NCBI GenBank assembly: GCA_937926185.1
Contig: CALEYM010000781.1
Coordinates: 1-21,049 of the forward strand
Direction of reading: 5' to 3'
DNA: 21,049 nucleotides
Source: an uncultured Bacteroidota bacterium
Lineage (GTDB): Bacteria > Bacteroidota > Bacteroidia > Chitinophagales > Saprospiraceae
This document shows, piece by piece, positions 21,001 through 21,049 of this stretch. Position numbers and translations under genes: made by a program. The notes under the pieces are model-generated. The model was not told the DNA's origin. It saw only the letters and a program-made list of their open reading frames with translations, and ran no database searches. Every line of letters begins with the position of its first letter. Position 1 is the first letter of the stretch.

Positions 21001-21049
21001 TTAGAATTTGAAATTCCAGGACACGCTGGGTATGATACCAAACAGCGCC
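21001..21049 (-). CDS. C-terminal end of a TonB-dependent receptor (partial)
   Basis: The last 15 codons before a TAA read ALFGIIPSVSWNFKF. A final beta strand ending in an aromatic residue, here SWNFKF, is the normal end of a TonB-dependent outer-membrane receptor in Bacteroidota and is needed for barrel insertion. The position directly upstream of a DUF4249 lipoprotein supports this. The rest of the gene lies beyond the window edge, so the substrate cannot be judged. Confidence 0.75.
   Translation of the reverse strand, partial: ALFGIIPSVSWNFKF

Overview
The window looks like chromosomal DNA of a Bacteroidota bacterium, most likely a moderately GC-rich member of the Saprospiria/Chitinophagia side (inference). 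The signs are a type IX secretion (T9SS) C-terminal sorting domain on a chitinase-like protein, a DUF4249 lipoprotein directly behind the last residues of a TonB-dependent receptor, an rsfS-ftsH pair divergent from birA, a Bacteroidota-type dihydroorotase homologue without metal ligands, a lipoprotein LptC, and start regions without Shine-Dalgarno sites. Matches to the Bacteroidota -7 box (TAnnTTTG) lie upstream of kptA, the GT2 gene and the ankyrin gene. I see no rRNA, tRNA, CRISPR array, prophage or transposase.

Layout. 1-4540: kptA (-), a small lipoprotein abutting truA (+), then birA and an O-antigen-ligase/TPR membrane protein (-), whose end overlaps truA tail to tail. 4635-7210: rsfS-ftsH (+). 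7300-9669: a predicted metallopeptidase/VWA protein and a leucine-rich-repeat protein (-). 9800-12508: a GbsR/MarR-type regulator (+), a FemAB-like acetyltransferase (-), then a small membrane protein and lptC two bases apart (+). 12592-17174: pseudo-dihydroorotase, a large polytopic membrane protein and a GT2 glycosyltransferase (-). 17265-19975: a T9SS-exported GH18 protein (-), a Tat-signal ankyrin protein (+), a 5'-truncated AraC regulator (+) and a monooxygenase-fold lipoprotein (+). 20171-21049: DUF4249 lipoprotein and the C-terminus of a TonB-dependent receptor (-).

How the genes fit together. Most of the window is cell-envelope and housekeeping work: lipopolysaccharide or glycan assembly (O-antigen ligase, LptC, and a GT2 plus GT-C-like pair that could make and use a lipid-linked sugar), membrane protein quality control (FtsH), ribosome silencing (RsfS), tRNA pseudouridylation (TruA), biotinylation (BirA), and outer-membrane uptake and secretion (TonB receptor/DUF4249, GH18-T9SS).

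The most unusual signal is not a gene. At seven places in about 12 kb, short tandem arrays of 7- or 8-base units occur, each with a different unit sequence. Most touch a stop or start codon, and three are arranged as inverted repeats that could fold into long hairpins. One array (seven heptamers) lies inside birA immediately before the catalytic KWPND motif. A separate near-perfect 34-bp hairpin sits between the pseudo-dihydroorotase and the large membrane protein. These may be one class of repeat element working as bidirectional terminators, transcript-end protectors or slippage-prone sites; that part is inference.
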